A stretch of 64,000 nucleotides of DNA from JAUWGC01 sp963753055 (GTDB taxonomy: Bacteria; Bacteroidota; Bacteroidia; Bacteroidales; B18-G4), in assembly GCA_963753055.1 (NCBI GenBank), contig CAVWAP010000004.1, positions 310,001-374,000 on the forward strand, given 5' to 3'. The notes below the pieces were generated by a model. It was not told the DNA's origin. It worked only from the letters and a program-made list of their open reading frames with translations, and did no database searches. Shown piece after piece: positions 53,729 to 62,857 of this stretch. Numbering within the stretch: position 1 is the stretch's first letter; every line of letters begins with the position of its first letter. The position numbers and the translations under genes are program-made.

Positions 53729-53749
53729 CATTATTTCTTTACCACTTAA

Positions 53750-54613
53750 ATGGAAGACCAAGCCTATATACCTTATCGTGAGATCGTTGATCATCTGGAT
53801 ATTCAGGCCTCTGATGTTTTGATAATCGCATCCGACATTACCAGGTTGGCCTTCCAGGCTAAGCGGAATGAAGGTAGGTTCGATATAGATGCCTTCATCG
53901 ATAGTTTTACGGAAAAGCTTACTATGAGTGGGACTCTGACCTTCCCTGCCTATAATTTTAACTTAAGGTCAGGACAGGCATTTGATCTTAAAAGAACAAC
54001 TCCTGCAACCGGTGCAATGCCAATGGCAGCTTTCAGGAGAATGGAATTTAGCCGCACATGGCACCCACTGCATTCCTTCATAACCTGGGGCCAGAAGAAC
54101 AATGAATTGAAAGGACTCCGAAATATTAGTTCCTTTGGATCTGATTCCCCATTCGCCAAATTCCTTGAATGGAATGCAAAGATGTTATTCATCGGAACCA
54201 ACGTTGCCGAAGCATTTACCTATACCCATCATGTCGAAGAAATGGAGAAGGTATGGTACAGGCACTATAGAAAGCGATGGTTTCGTTATTATGAGGATGG
54301 CGTATTTCATGGGAAGAAAAAATTCGGGATGTACCAGAAACGATGGGGCTGGACCATGAACCTGGACCTGGTACAAAAACAACTGGAATCGACTGTCTTG
54401 CAAACAAGAGTAATTAACAAGGTTGAGTGTTCCATGCTGAATATTAAAGATGCAGATAAGGTGATCCGGAGTGATATCAGGGATAACAGGGCTAGAAACA
54501 TAGCTCATTTTGAGTATAAACTTTATGCCAGGGACATGGCAAAAGAATTACTTCAGAGAGTTAACCTTTACAAAACAACCCAGGATAAGATTAATTATGG
54601 TGCTGGTATATAG
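53750..54613 (+). CDS. AAC(3)-like N-acyltransferase
   Basis: The 287-residue protein belongs to the aminoglycoside 3-N-acetyltransferase (YokD/FrbF) superfamily. Recognisable blocks are SGTLTFPAYNFN, SRTWHPLHSFITWG, FGSDSPFAKF and KMLFIGTNVAEAFTYTHHVEE, with His residues typical of the active site. In secondary metabolism and surface-glycan clusters such proteins transfer acyl groups to amines and are not antibiotic resistance enzymes. Here it probably moves the carrier-bound group. The end overlaps the next gene by 17 bases. Confidence 0.83.
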   Translation: MEDQAYIPYREIVDHLDIQASDVLIIASDITRLAFQAKRNEGRFDIDAFIDSFTEKLTMSGTLTFPAYNFNLRSGQAFDLKRTTPATGAMPMAAFRRMEFSRTWHPLHSFITWGQKNNELKGLRNISSFGSDSPFAKFLEWNAKMLFIGTNVAEAFTYTHHVEEMEKVWYRHYRKRWFRYYEDGVFHGKKKFGMYQKRWGWTMNLDLVQKQLESTVLQTRVINKVECSMLNIKDADKVIRSDIRDNRARNIAHFEYKLYARDMAKELLQRVNLYKTTQDKINYGAGI

Positions 54614-55910
54614 TCAGACAGATAGCCCCAGGCTCAGGTATGCTTCTAAAGTAATTTTTGAAGATATACTTGGTGTTGAGGTGCAGATTACAGATAACCT
54701 GGAAGATTTTATTTCTTCGGATACCATCAAGATAAATTATTCTGAAACTGCCCTGGAAGATAGTATACAGATTTTTCCTTCAGAAATCATTTTCGAAAAC
54801 GATATTCAGAATCAGACGATCACTGTTCATGACTGGAACGGGATACCTGTCCTTTTTTATAAAGAAGACGGATCGCCATTTCCCTTTGATCCTATTGCCA
54901 TGACCTTTTATCTTGTTTCAAGATACGAAGAATATATTCCCGGAGAGCGAGACAGGCATGGGCGGTTTATTCCTGAATACAGCCTGGCAGGTCAACATGG
55001 TTTCCTTGATAAGCCACTCCTTAATATTATAGCACTGAAAATCAGGGATCACCTGAGCCTGCATTATCCTGGTCAGAATTTTCCTCAACCGGAATATAAA
55101 TTTACACCCACAGTCGACATTGATCAGGCATTTGCGCATGCAGGAAAAGGTTTTTTCAGGACCCTGGGAGGACTTACCAAACTCATGTTCAGGTTGAAGA
55201 TTAAAGATAGTCTGGAAAAATTAAAAGTCGTTTTCGGTACTCAGGCTGATCCCTTTGATAATTTTGAATTTCAACTGGAAATATTCAGGCAAAATCAACT
55301 CAACCCGATCTACTTTGTGCTGCTGGGTGATTATGGCACCTACGATAAGAACAGCTCTCATAACAACACCCGTTTCAAACGATTAATTAAGGATTTGTCG
55401 GGGAAAGCAGAAATTGGGATACATCCCTCGTATGGTTCTTCTGAAAACCCTGATAAACTGGCCGTCGAGGTTAGGCGCTTAGACAAGATTACAGGAAAAC
55501 CTGTTCATTGCAGCCGTCAGCATTTCCTCAGAATGCCATTACCAGGGACCTATCATCAACTTCAGGACCTGGAGATTAATAATGATTACTCCATGGGTTA
55601 CGCGTCAGCATTGGGCTTCAGGGCAAGTATATGTAACTCATATAATGCATTTGACCTGGTTCAAAACAGGGAGCTGCCGGTAAGGATTCATCCTTTCGCC
55701 TTTATGGATTCAGCTTTAAGTGATTATATTAAGGTTTTGCCCCAGGAATATATTAAATTTGTTAGACCATTGATCTCTTCTGTAAAGCAGGTAGGGGGTA
55801 ATTTGATCGGTATCTGGCATAACTATGCGCTTTCAGACGATAAAGCCAGGCATGATGCTTTCAAGGAGATCATAAAAGAAGCAATCAATGATCAGGCACC
55901 TCAGGCATGA
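54597..55910 (+). CDS. Polysaccharide-deacetylase-like protein (DUF7033-type), copy 2
   Basis: The protein has 437 residues. The start at 54,597 (MVLVYSQTDSPRLRYASKVI) matches the N-terminus of the paralogue at 48,703; the frame itself extends upstream. Shared features are PFDPIAMTFYLVSRYEEYIP, PTVDIDQAFA, FVLLGDYGTYDKNSS, IGIHPSYGSS, SMGYASALGFRAS and RIHPFAFMD. It overlaps both neighbours (17 bases upstream, 23 downstream), so it is an integral part of the cluster. Two divergent copies suggest two different substrates or a heteromer. Confidence 0.75.
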   Translation: MVLVYSQTDSPRLRYASKVIFEDILGVEVQITDNLEDFISSDTIKINYSETALEDSIQIFPSEIIFENDIQNQTITVHDWNGIPVLFYKEDGSPFPFDPIAMTFYLVSRYEEYIPGERDRHGRFIPEYSLAGQHGFLDKPLLNIIALKIRDHLSLHYPGQNFPQPEYKFTPTVDIDQAFAHAGKGFFRTLGGLTKLMFRLKIKDSLEKLKVVFGTQADPFDNFEFQLEIFRQNQLNPIYFVLLGDYGTYDKNSSHNNTRFKRLIKDLSGKAEIGIHPSYGSSENPDKLAVEVRRLDKITGKPVHCSRQHFLRMPLPGTYHQLQDLEINNDYSMGYASALGFRASICNSYNAFDLVQNRELPVRIHPFAFMDSALSDYIKVLPQEYIKFVRPLISSVKQVGGNLIGIWHNYALSDDKARHDAFKEIIKEAINDQAPQA

Positions 55911-56826
55911 TGAGATTGATAAGAAGAAGTGGGATAATTGTATCCATTCCTCTTTTAATGGGATCATTTATGCATATAGCTGGTATCTGGATGTCGTTTG
56001 CGAGGAGTGGGAAGCCCTGGTTGAGAATGAGTACGAACGGGTTTTTCCCCTCACCGGAAAGAAAAAGTACGGTATTCATTATTTATATCAACCTTTCTTT
56101 ACACAGCAATTAGGTGTATTTTCAAAAAGTATTCTTTCTGCAGAGGTAGTTGAGAACTTCCTGAATGCCATCCCCAAAAAGTACAAGCTCATAGAGACTA
56201 ACCTGAACACATTAAACAAGATTGATTCTGACAGCTTCCAGGTGCAGCCACAGCGCAATTATGAACTTGACCTGATCAATAGTTACGAAAGCATCAGCAA
56301 GCATTATTCCCAAAACACTAAAAGGAATATAAAAAAGGCGGAGAAGTCGGGGCTCAGTATAATGAAAAATATAAAACCAGATCTTCTAATTGATATGTTC
56401 AGGCAGAATAAGGGTAAGGAAATTCACCACCTCAGGGAAGATGACTACCTGATGCTCAGGAAACTGATCTATACTTGCATTTACAAGGGCCTGGCCGAGG
56501 TTTATGGAGCGTATACTGACTATAATGAGCTATGCGCCGGTGCGGTATTTGTGCAAAGCAATAAGAAGAGCATATTCCTGTTTTCAGGATTGGATGCCAA
56601 AGGACGTGAGAGAAGTGCAATGTTTATGGTTATTGATGCCTACCTGCGTGACCATGCACATAATCACCTGGTATTCGATTTCGATGGATCCAATGATCCT
56701 GACCTGGCCAGGTTTTATGAAGGTTTTGGGTCGACGGAGTGTACATACCTCCGGATATATAGAAATAACCTGCCCGGTTTTCTTAAGAGAACAGTAAAAG
56801 TTTTAAAACGAATCAAAGGCGGATGA
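55888..56826 (+). CDS. FemAB-like aminoacyltransferase or acyltransferase
   Basis: The 312-residue protein shows the double-GNAT layout of the FemAB/MprF-like superfamily: FNGIIYAYSWYLDVVCEEW near the N-terminus, HYSQNTKRNIKKAEKSGL in the middle, then AGAVFVQSNKKSIFLFSGL and DFDGSNDPDLARFYEGFGS at the end. Related enzymes add amino acids to peptidoglycan precursors from aminoacyl-tRNA or place acyl groups on exopolysaccharide. It is the last gene of the cluster and overlaps its predecessor by 23 bases. Confidence 0.8.
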   Translation: MIRHLRHDEIDKKKWDNCIHSSFNGIIYAYSWYLDVVCEEWEALVENEYERVFPLTGKKKYGIHYLYQPFFTQQLGVFSKSILSAEVVENFLNAIPKKYKLIETNLNTLNKIDSDSFQVQPQRNYELDLINSYESISKHYSQNTKRNIKKAEKSGLSIMKNIKPDLLIDMFRQNKGKEIHHLREDDYLMLRKLIYTCIYKGLAEVYGAYTDYNELCAGAVFVQSNKKSIFLFSGLDAKGRERSAMFMVIDAYLRDHAHNHLVFDFDGSNDPDLARFYEGFGSTECTYLRIYRNNLPGFLKRTVKVLKRIKGG

Positions 56827-56833
56827 TTTTAAT

Positions 56834-56841
56834 TAACTTTG
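56834..56841 (+). promoter_or_regulatory. -7 box directly before the ABC permease gene
   Basis: TAACTTTG matches TAnnTTTG. It ends 7 bases before the ATG at 56,849, so a transcript from it would have almost no leader. Confidence 0.45.
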
Positions 56842-56848
56842 TTAAGTA

Positions 56849-58090
56849 ATGAAACAATCTATTATTGAAAATATACGACAGTCCATCGAATCTATCAGGA
56901 GTCATTTTCTTCGGACTGTGCTTACCGTGATGATCATTGCTTTCGGGATCATGGCTTTGGTCGGGATACTGACAGCTATTGATTCCATGAAGTATTACCT
57001 GAACCAGAATTTTGCCATGATGGGTGCCAATACATTTACTATCAGAAACAGAACCCTGAGAATCCATATTGGCAATGAATCCAGTAAACCGAAATATTAT
57101 CAGCGAATTACCTACAATGAGGCAATGACTTTTAAGGAGAGCTTTGACTTTCCGGCATATACCTCCGTATATATTTATGGTACGGGGATTGCAACAGTCA
57201 AATATAAATCTGAAAAATCTGAGCCAAACATCCGCGTAATGGGGGGTGATGAGAATTACCTCATTACGGCCGGCTATGAACTGGACAAAGGACGACTGTT
57301 TTCTGAAGTGGAAATCCAGTATGGTAATCACGTGGTCATTATAGGGAGCCAGATTGCCAGCACCCTGTTCAAGAATAATGAAGACCCTATTGATAAGGTC
57401 ATTTCGATCGGATCCGGAAAATACAGGGTCATTGGAGTTATGAAAGAGAAGGGATCCAGTCTGGGGCAATCTGGCGACCGGTCCTGCATCGTTCCTATCA
57501 CTAATGTCAGACAGTATTTTTCCCGGCCTAATATGAATTACACAATAAATGTAATGGCTATCAATTCTGAAGACATGGAAGCTGCAGAAGGAGAGGCTAC
57601 CGGAGTGTTCAGGATCATCCGAAAGGTCCGCCTTGGCGAAGAAGACACCTTCAGCATCGTGAAGAGTGATGAGATTGCTAAGATGCTGATAGACTTTATG
57701 AAATATATCAGGCTGGGCGCTACCCTTATTGGCCTGATTACCCTGCTAGGTGCAGCTATTGGCCTGATGAATATCATGCTGGTCTCGGTTACTGAAAGAA
57801 CACGTGAAATAGGCATTAGAAAAGCAATAGGAGCCAACAGCATTGCAATAAGAAATCAGTTCCTTGTTGAATCCATAGTTATTGCCCAGATAGGAGGGCT
57901 CGTTGGAATAATACTGGGTATTGCCATTGGAAACGTATTGTCCCTGGTAATTGACAGTGCATTCATTATGCCATGGGCATGGATCATACTCGGGATTATC
58001 CTATGCTTTATCGTAGCATTGCTCTCCGGACTTCTCCCTGCAACCAAGGCAGCCAAGATGGATCCTATTGAGTCCCTGCGCTATGAATAA
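56849..58090 (+). CDS. MacB/FtsX-type ABC transporter permease
   Basis: The 413-residue protein has one N-terminal membrane helix (about 25-45, VLTVMIIAFGIMALVGILTA), a periplasmic MacB-core domain (about 50-280), and three C-terminal helices of the FtsX fold (about 285-410, with GLMNIMLVSVTERTREIGIR). No partner ATPase gene is present in the window. Such permeases drive lipoprotein release, efflux or signalling. It follows the cluster by 22 bases and could export its product, but a separate promoter weakens that link. Confidence 0.9.
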   Translation: MKQSIIENIRQSIESIRSHFLRTVLTVMIIAFGIMALVGILTAIDSMKYYLNQNFAMMGANTFTIRNRTLRIHIGNESSKPKYYQRITYNEAMTFKESFDFPAYTSVYIYGTGIATVKYKSEKSEPNIRVMGGDENYLITAGYELDKGRLFSEVEIQYGNHVVIIGSQIASTLFKNNEDPIDKVISIGSGKYRVIGVMKEKGSSLGQSGDRSCIVPITNVRQYFSRPNMNYTINVMAINSEDMEAAEGEATGVFRIIRKVRLGEEDTFSIVKSDEIAKMLIDFMKYIRLGATLIGLITLLGAAIGLMNIMLVSVTERTREIGIRKAIGANSIAIRNQFLVESIVIAQIGGLVGIILGIAIGNVLSLVIDSAFIMPWAWIILGIILCFIVALLSGLLPATKAAKMDPIESLRYE

Positions 58091-59410
58091 TCAATCTTTA
58101 TACAGGGAATTTAAATACTGCACCGCAATCAGTTGATCGTAATAAGTACCTTCTTCACGATGATATACAAAAATGGTGTAGTCATTTTCTGTATCCCAAT
58201 GGTTGTTTTCCATTAAAGTAATATCAGCTGCCTCGTATCCATCTTCAAGAAAGACATAAGCATAATTATAGTATCCTTGTTTCAGGTATATTATGGTTTC
58301 ATATGCCTTTTCCTGGAAATTATACGTGAGCCGGCCCTCCTCGGTAAACTGCCAGTCAGTGAGTGCACCCAGGACATAAAGGTTTCCATTGACCAGGGGA
58401 ACATCGTACGGGAACGTGAAATGAACAAAAATGTAATCACCTTCAATATTCGCATCCCCGGCATTTTCTGCACCAATATATCTGTTTCCGTTCATGTCTT
58501 CCTGGAAAGTATAGCGGTCAAAGGTCCTTCTTTCATCCGGCAATAAGATGACATGATAGCCTGTGGCAGGATCATAATACTTTCGCTTCATGTTCTCAGT
58601 TTGATAGGTTGTGCTTTTTAAATCAATATACCTGAACTCATTACCACCATCAAAGACATTACCAGCATCATAATCATAGTCAAGTTTAGCGTGACTGACC
58701 ATCCTGGGTTTCAGATCGGTAATGGCATTGTCCCATCGCCTGTTCTGCCGTATGACTACTTTTAACTTTTCATAAGGGAATGGTACACTGTATCCACTGA
58801 TGTGGATAGTGAAGTCAACAGCCTGCCTGCTGTGTCTGTCTGCTATATCCATCGGAGGGTTGACGCGGGACTCAATGCTGACTTTTGGATCAACTACCAT
58901 GAACCTTCTTGTGAATACTACGTTTTCATCGATGTCTTTATCTACATATACCCTGAGAAGATAATTGCCGGATTTATTAAACCTTAAGTAATCGGTAGGC
59001 AATTCAATCCTATAATTTGAAAACTTTTTTGTAGTGTTCAGTGACATGGCATAATCCCAGATCTCATCCTCATAGTAACCGTCAATATACTCGTTATGTT
59101 TGAGGTCTGAGGGCTCCCAGTTTGCATCACAGTGGATGACAGTATAATTATAATATTTATAATCGGCATCAAGATCATCGAAAGTCAGGACGAGCTTTTC
59201 TTCTGTATTTAATTGAATGATAGGCTGTGACATCTCCCATCCAGCTTTGTGGAGAAGAACGGTTTTGATGTTAGGCTTATAAATGTAATCCTGGTTCCTG
59301 ATATAGGAATCTGAAAAATAATCCTGCTTCTCTTGATCCTGAGAGATGAGGTCGGAAGGCCAGAGAAGAATGACCAATAAGCTTAATTTTAATAATTGAA
59401 TTGTTTTCAT
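58091..59410 (-). CDS. DUF5103-type protein, T9SS Plug family
   Basis: The protein has about 439 residues. The start at 59,410 (MKTIQLLKLSLLVILLWPSD) opens with a signal peptide, and a promoter box lies inside the longer open frame. The mature part begins DYIYKPNIKTVLLHKAGWEM and continues beta-rich, with PIIQLNTEEKLVLTFDDL and HCDANWEPSDLKHNEYIDG. This matches the DUF5103 family, whose members include the T9SS Plug protein that closes the SprA translocon. It is consistent with porU and porV elsewhere in the window. The stop directly abuts the stop of the permease gene. Confidence 0.85.
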   Translation of the reverse strand: MKTIQLLKLSLLVILLWPSDLISQDQEKQDYFSDSYIRNQDYIYKPNIKTVLLHKAGWEMSQPIIQLNTEEKLVLTFDDLDADYKYYNYTVIHCDANWEPSDLKHNEYIDGYYEDEIWDYAMSLNTTKKFSNYRIELPTDYLRFNKSGNYLLRVYVDKDIDENVVFTRRFMVVDPKVSIESRVNPPMDIADRHSRQAVDFTIHISGYSVPFPYEKLKVVIRQNRRWDNAITDLKPRMVSHAKLDYDYDAGNVFDGGNEFRYIDLKSTTYQTENMKRKYYDPATGYHVILLPDERRTFDRYTFQEDMNGNRYIGAENAGDANIEGDYIFVHFTFPYDVPLVNGNLYVLGALTDWQFTEEGRLTYNFQEKAYETIIYLKQGYYNYAYVFLEDGYEAADITLMENNHWDTENDYTIFVYHREEGTYYDQLIAVQYLNSLYKD

Positions 59411-59425
59411 CTGTACTCCGTCACC

Positions 59426-59433
59426 CAAAAATA
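59426..59433 (-). promoter_or_regulatory. -7 box of the Plug-type gene
   Basis: On the minus strand TATTTTTG matches TAnnTTTG. It ends 15 bases before the ATG at 59,410 and lies within the upstream frame extension, which supports the shorter start. Confidence 0.45.
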
Positions 59434-59539
59434 TGATTTTCATTGTGTTTCTACCTGATCTAAATAGTATAATTTTTATCAAACAAACGATAAATTTTCG
59501 TAAAATTGTGGTTTTATTTTATTTAGATATATAAATATT

Positions 59540-60889
59540 ATGTCTACAACCATCAAAGTCAAGAAAGGTCTTGACATCAAGCTTGTTGGCGAAGCTGCGA
59601 AGAACGTAACTGAAATTTCCCCACGGACATTTGCATCCAAACCTATCAATTTTAACGGTGTTTTCCCTAAAGTACTTATCCAGGAAGGTGATGAGGTTAA
59701 GGCGGGTACACCACTATATTATGATAAGTACAGGGATCAGATCAAGTTTACAGCCCCGGTGAGTGGTAAGGTAAAAGAGATTCGCAGGGGAGCTAAACGG
59801 GTCTTGCTGGAGATTGTCATTGAAAAAGGCAATACTGAGGAGTATGTTGATTTCGGGCAGGCAGACCCAAATTCCTTGAGCAAGGAGCAGATCACTGAGA
59901 AGATGCTCACAAGTGGTGTCTGGCCGGTGATCAGGCAACGGCCATACAGCGTTATTGCCAACCCTGGCGACGACCCAAAGGCGATTGTGGTTTCTGCTTT
60001 CGATACACATCCTCTGGCCCCGGATTATGATTTCATCATTGAAGGGGAGGAAGCAGCATTCCAGGCAGGCATTGATGCCCTTGGTAAACTGACATCAGGG
60101 ATTGTTCACCTGAATGTGGCAGACCATTCCAGCACTTCAAATGTCTTCCTGAATACCAAAGGGGTACAGATCAACCGTTTCAATGGACCTCACCCAACGG
60201 GTAATGTCGGGACACAGATAAGCAAGCTGGATCCGATCAACAGGGGTGATATTGTATGGTACCTCAGGCCACAGGAAGTACTGACAATCGGAAGGTTGTT
60301 CCTTACCGGGAAGTATGATTCAAGCAGAATCTTTGCACTTACCGGATCAGGAGTCCAAAAGCCGGCATACTATAAAAGCCGGATAGGTGCTTGCATCGTT
60401 GAAATGGTTAAAGGGAATGTGAAAGAAGGCAAACAAAGATATATCAGTGGTAATGTGCTCACAGGCAAGAAGATCATCAAGGATGGTTATATTGATTTCT
60501 ATGACTCCCAGGTGTCTGTCATCCCTGAAGGAGACTATTATGAGTTTGTTGGCTGGGCAATGCCCGGACTGAAGAAGTTCAGCTTCTCCCACCAGTTTTT
60601 CTCATGGCTGACACCTAAGAAAAAGTACAACCTCGATACCAACCTTCATGGAGGTGAACGTGCTTTTGTTATGACAGGGAAGTACGAGCTGGTATTCCCA
60701 TTTGATATCTATCCTATGCAGCTGATCAAAGCTATCATGATTGAAGATATTGACCAGATGGAGAACCTCGGCATCTATGAAATTGACGATGAGGACTTCG
60801 CTTTATGCGAGTTTATTGATACTTCAAAAACAGAGATTCAGTCGATTGTACGTAAAGGGCTGGACCTGATGAGAAAAGAAATGACCTAA
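59540..60889 (+). CDS. nqrA: Na+-translocating NADH:quinone reductase subunit A
   Basis: NqrA is the peripheral quinone-site-associated subunit of the Na+-pumping NADH dehydrogenase. The 449 residues fit the family. N-terminal features are IKVKKGLDIKLVGEA and FPKVLIQEGDEVKAGTPLYY (biotinyl-lipoyl-like hairpin, about 40-60); RIGACIVEMVKGN and FSFSHQFFSWLTPKKKYNL follow. It is the first gene of nqrABCDE. The upstream 57 bases are AT-rich, with only a weak -7 candidate. Confidence 0.96.
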   Translation: MSTTIKVKKGLDIKLVGEAAKNVTEISPRTFASKPINFNGVFPKVLIQEGDEVKAGTPLYYDKYRDQIKFTAPVSGKVKEIRRGAKRVLLEIVIEKGNTEEYVDFGQADPNSLSKEQITEKMLTSGVWPVIRQRPYSVIANPGDDPKAIVVSAFDTHPLAPDYDFIIEGEEAAFQAGIDALGKLTSGIVHLNVADHSSTSNVFLNTKGVQINRFNGPHPTGNVGTQISKLDPINRGDIVWYLRPQEVLTIGRLFLTGKYDSSRIFALTGSGVQKPAYYKSRIGACIVEMVKGNVKEGKQRYISGNVLTGKKIIKDGYIDFYDSQVSVIPEGDYYEFVGWAMPGLKKFSFSHQFFSWLTPKKKYNLDTNLHGGERAFVMTGKYELVFPFDIYPMQLIKAIMIEDIDQMENLGIYEIDDEDFALCEFIDTSKTEIQSIVRKGLDLMRKEMT

Positions 60890-60933
60890 TTAGCCATAGA
60901 GCTAAGTAATCAAAATATTAATCTGCGATTGCA

Positions 60934-62085
60934 ATGAAAGGATTGAGAAAATATATTGACAAGATCAAACCCCAATTTGAAAAGGGAGGCAGGTTTGCGA
61001 AGCTTCAATCGACCTTTGAGGCATTTGAAACTTTTCTCTTTGTTCCAAACAAGGTAACTTTATCCGGAAGTCATATCCGCGATGCTGTGGATCTGAAAAG
61101 AACTATGGCGGTTGTTGTTCTGGCTACAATCCCTGCCTTGCTGTTCGGAATGTGGAATGTTGGATACCAGCACTTCCTGGCTATTGGACAGGATGTTGAT
61201 TTCTGGCAGACCTTCTGGTTCGGGTTTTTGCAAGTATTACCTATTGTTATTGTATCTTATGTCGTTGGACTGGGTATTGAATTTGCATTTGCTCAGGCCA
61301 GGGGACATGAGGTTAACGAGGGATTCCTCGTTTCAGGGATGCTTATCCCATTGATCATGCCACCGGATGTTCCCTTATGGATGGTTGCAGTGGCAACCGC
61401 TTTTGCAGTGATCTTTGGAAAAGAAGTATTTGGTGGAACAGGAATGAATATCCTTAACCCGGCACTTACTGCCCGCGCCTTCCTGTTCTTTGCCTATCCC
61501 AAGGAGATTTCCGGCGATAAGGTATGGATTGTGGATAAGCCGGATGCATTCTCAGGAGCTACACCGCTGGGTGATGCAATGGTTGGTGATGTAGACAAGA
61601 TTCCCAATGCGATGGATATGTTCATCGGGTATATCCCCGGATCAATAGGTGAAACATCAACCCTTGCCATCCTGATCGGTGCATTGGTATTGATCTTTAC
61701 AGGCGTGGCCAGCTGGAGAATCATGACCTCAGTAGCAGTCGGTGGCCTCTTCATGGGATTGATATTTAACTGGGTTGGGTTAACTGATTATATGCAAATC
61801 CCTGCCTGGCATCACCTGATCATGGGAGGATTCGCCTTTGGTGCGGTGTTTATGGCAACCGATCCGGTATCAGCCACACAAACCATCAAGGGACAATATA
61901 TATACGGCTTCCTGATAGGCTTCTTTGCCATACTGGTCAGGGTGTTTAATCCGGCATATCCTGAAGGAATGATGCTGGCAATCCTGTTCATGAATGTCTT
62001 TGCCCCATTGATCGATCATTATGTGATCCAGGCCAATGTCAGGAAAAGAAGAAAAAGGTGGCAAAAAGCAGTCGTTAAAGCATAA
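60934..62085 (+). CDS. nqrB: Na+-translocating NADH:quinone reductase subunit B
   Basis: The 383-residue integral membrane subunit has about ten helices. The covalent FMN site is the Thr in DAFSGATPLGDAM (about residue 211). FGGTGMNILNPALTARAF and FGAVFMATDPVSATQTI are family signatures. It contains a quinone-binding region and part of the Na+ path. It starts 44 bases after nqrA. Confidence 0.97.
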   Translation: MKGLRKYIDKIKPQFEKGGRFAKLQSTFEAFETFLFVPNKVTLSGSHIRDAVDLKRTMAVVVLATIPALLFGMWNVGYQHFLAIGQDVDFWQTFWFGFLQVLPIVIVSYVVGLGIEFAFAQARGHEVNEGFLVSGMLIPLIMPPDVPLWMVAVATAFAVIFGKEVFGGTGMNILNPALTARAFLFFAYPKEISGDKVWIVDKPDAFSGATPLGDAMVGDVDKIPNAMDMFIGYIPGSIGETSTLAILIGALVLIFTGVASWRIMTSVAVGGLFMGLIFNWVGLTDYMQIPAWHHLIMGGFAFGAVFMATDPVSATQTIKGQYIYGFLIGFFAILVRVFNPAYPEGMMLAILFMNVFAPLIDHYVIQANVRKRRKRWQKAVVKA

Positions 62086-62113
62086 TTGAAAATCATTATA
62101 AAGAAAGATACAA

Positions 62114-62854
62114 ATGTTTAGCAACCGGTACATATTCATCTATTCAACTGTCATGGTGATCATCGTTGCAGCATTGCTGTCATCAACGGCCATGTTTCTG
62201 CAACCGATGCAGGAAAGGAACCTCACCATCGCCAAGATACAGGGTATCCTGGCTGCAGTGAATATTGAAGCGACTTCTGAAAATGCAGAAGACTTGTTCG
62301 ACCAATATATTAAGACGGAACTGGCCATCGACCAGGATGGGCAGGTTGTCAGTGTTTATAAGGACGGTGTCCTGGAACAAGGTGAAATGAGAGCTTTTCA
62401 GATTAACCTGAAAAAGCAATTATACAATAAAAAAATGAAAGAACCATTCCTGAGTCCAATCTATATAGCGGAAATAGAAGGAATTACATTATATATTGTG
62501 CCAATGCGTGGCACTGGACTCTGGGGCCCGGTTTATGGTAATGTTGCTTTCGGACCTGACTTTAACGAGATCGTAGGAGCCGATTTTTCCCATGATAAAG
62601 AAACTCCGGGCCTGGGTGCTGAGATAGCAAATAAAGAGTTCTCAGATCAATTCATTGGCAAGACGATCTTTGATGAGAGCGGTAAGTTTGTATCCGTCAA
62701 AGTGGTGAAGGGTGGTGTGGGAACATTACCTGCCGACCAACATAACCACGGCGTTGATGCAATATCAGGCGGAACCATTACCAGTAACAGCGTTAGTGAT
62801 ATGCTGAAGAATTGCCTTGAAAATTATGTGTCTTATATTCAAAATAATATCTAA
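62114..62854 (+). CDS. nqrC: Na+-translocating NADH:quinone reductase subunit C
   Basis: The 246-residue subunit has one N-terminal membrane helix (about 8-30) and a periplasmic FMN-binding domain. The flavinylation motif is ISGGTITSNSV near residue 218, where the family consensus is S-G-A-T-x-T; the FMN-linked Thr is present and the Ala is replaced by Gly. ApbE would add the FMN, but no apbE gene is in the window. It starts 28 bases after nqrB. Confidence 0.95.
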   Translation: MFSNRYIFIYSTVMVIIVAALLSSTAMFLQPMQERNLTIAKIQGILAAVNIEATSENAEDLFDQYIKTELAIDQDGQVVSVYKDGVLEQGEMRAFQINLKKQLYNKKMKEPFLSPIYIAEIEGITLYIVPMRGTGLWGPVYGNVAFGPDFNEIVGADFSHDKETPGLGAEIANKEFSDQFIGKTIFDESGKFVSVKVVKGGVGTLPADQHNHGVDAISGGTITSNSVSDMLKNCLENYVSYIQNNI

Positions 62855-62857
62855 GAT

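Noticed and set aside
53750..54613. Aminoglycoside resistance gene
   Set aside because: The family is AAC(3)-like, but the gene overlaps and lies within a biosynthetic operon; resistance is not supported by context.
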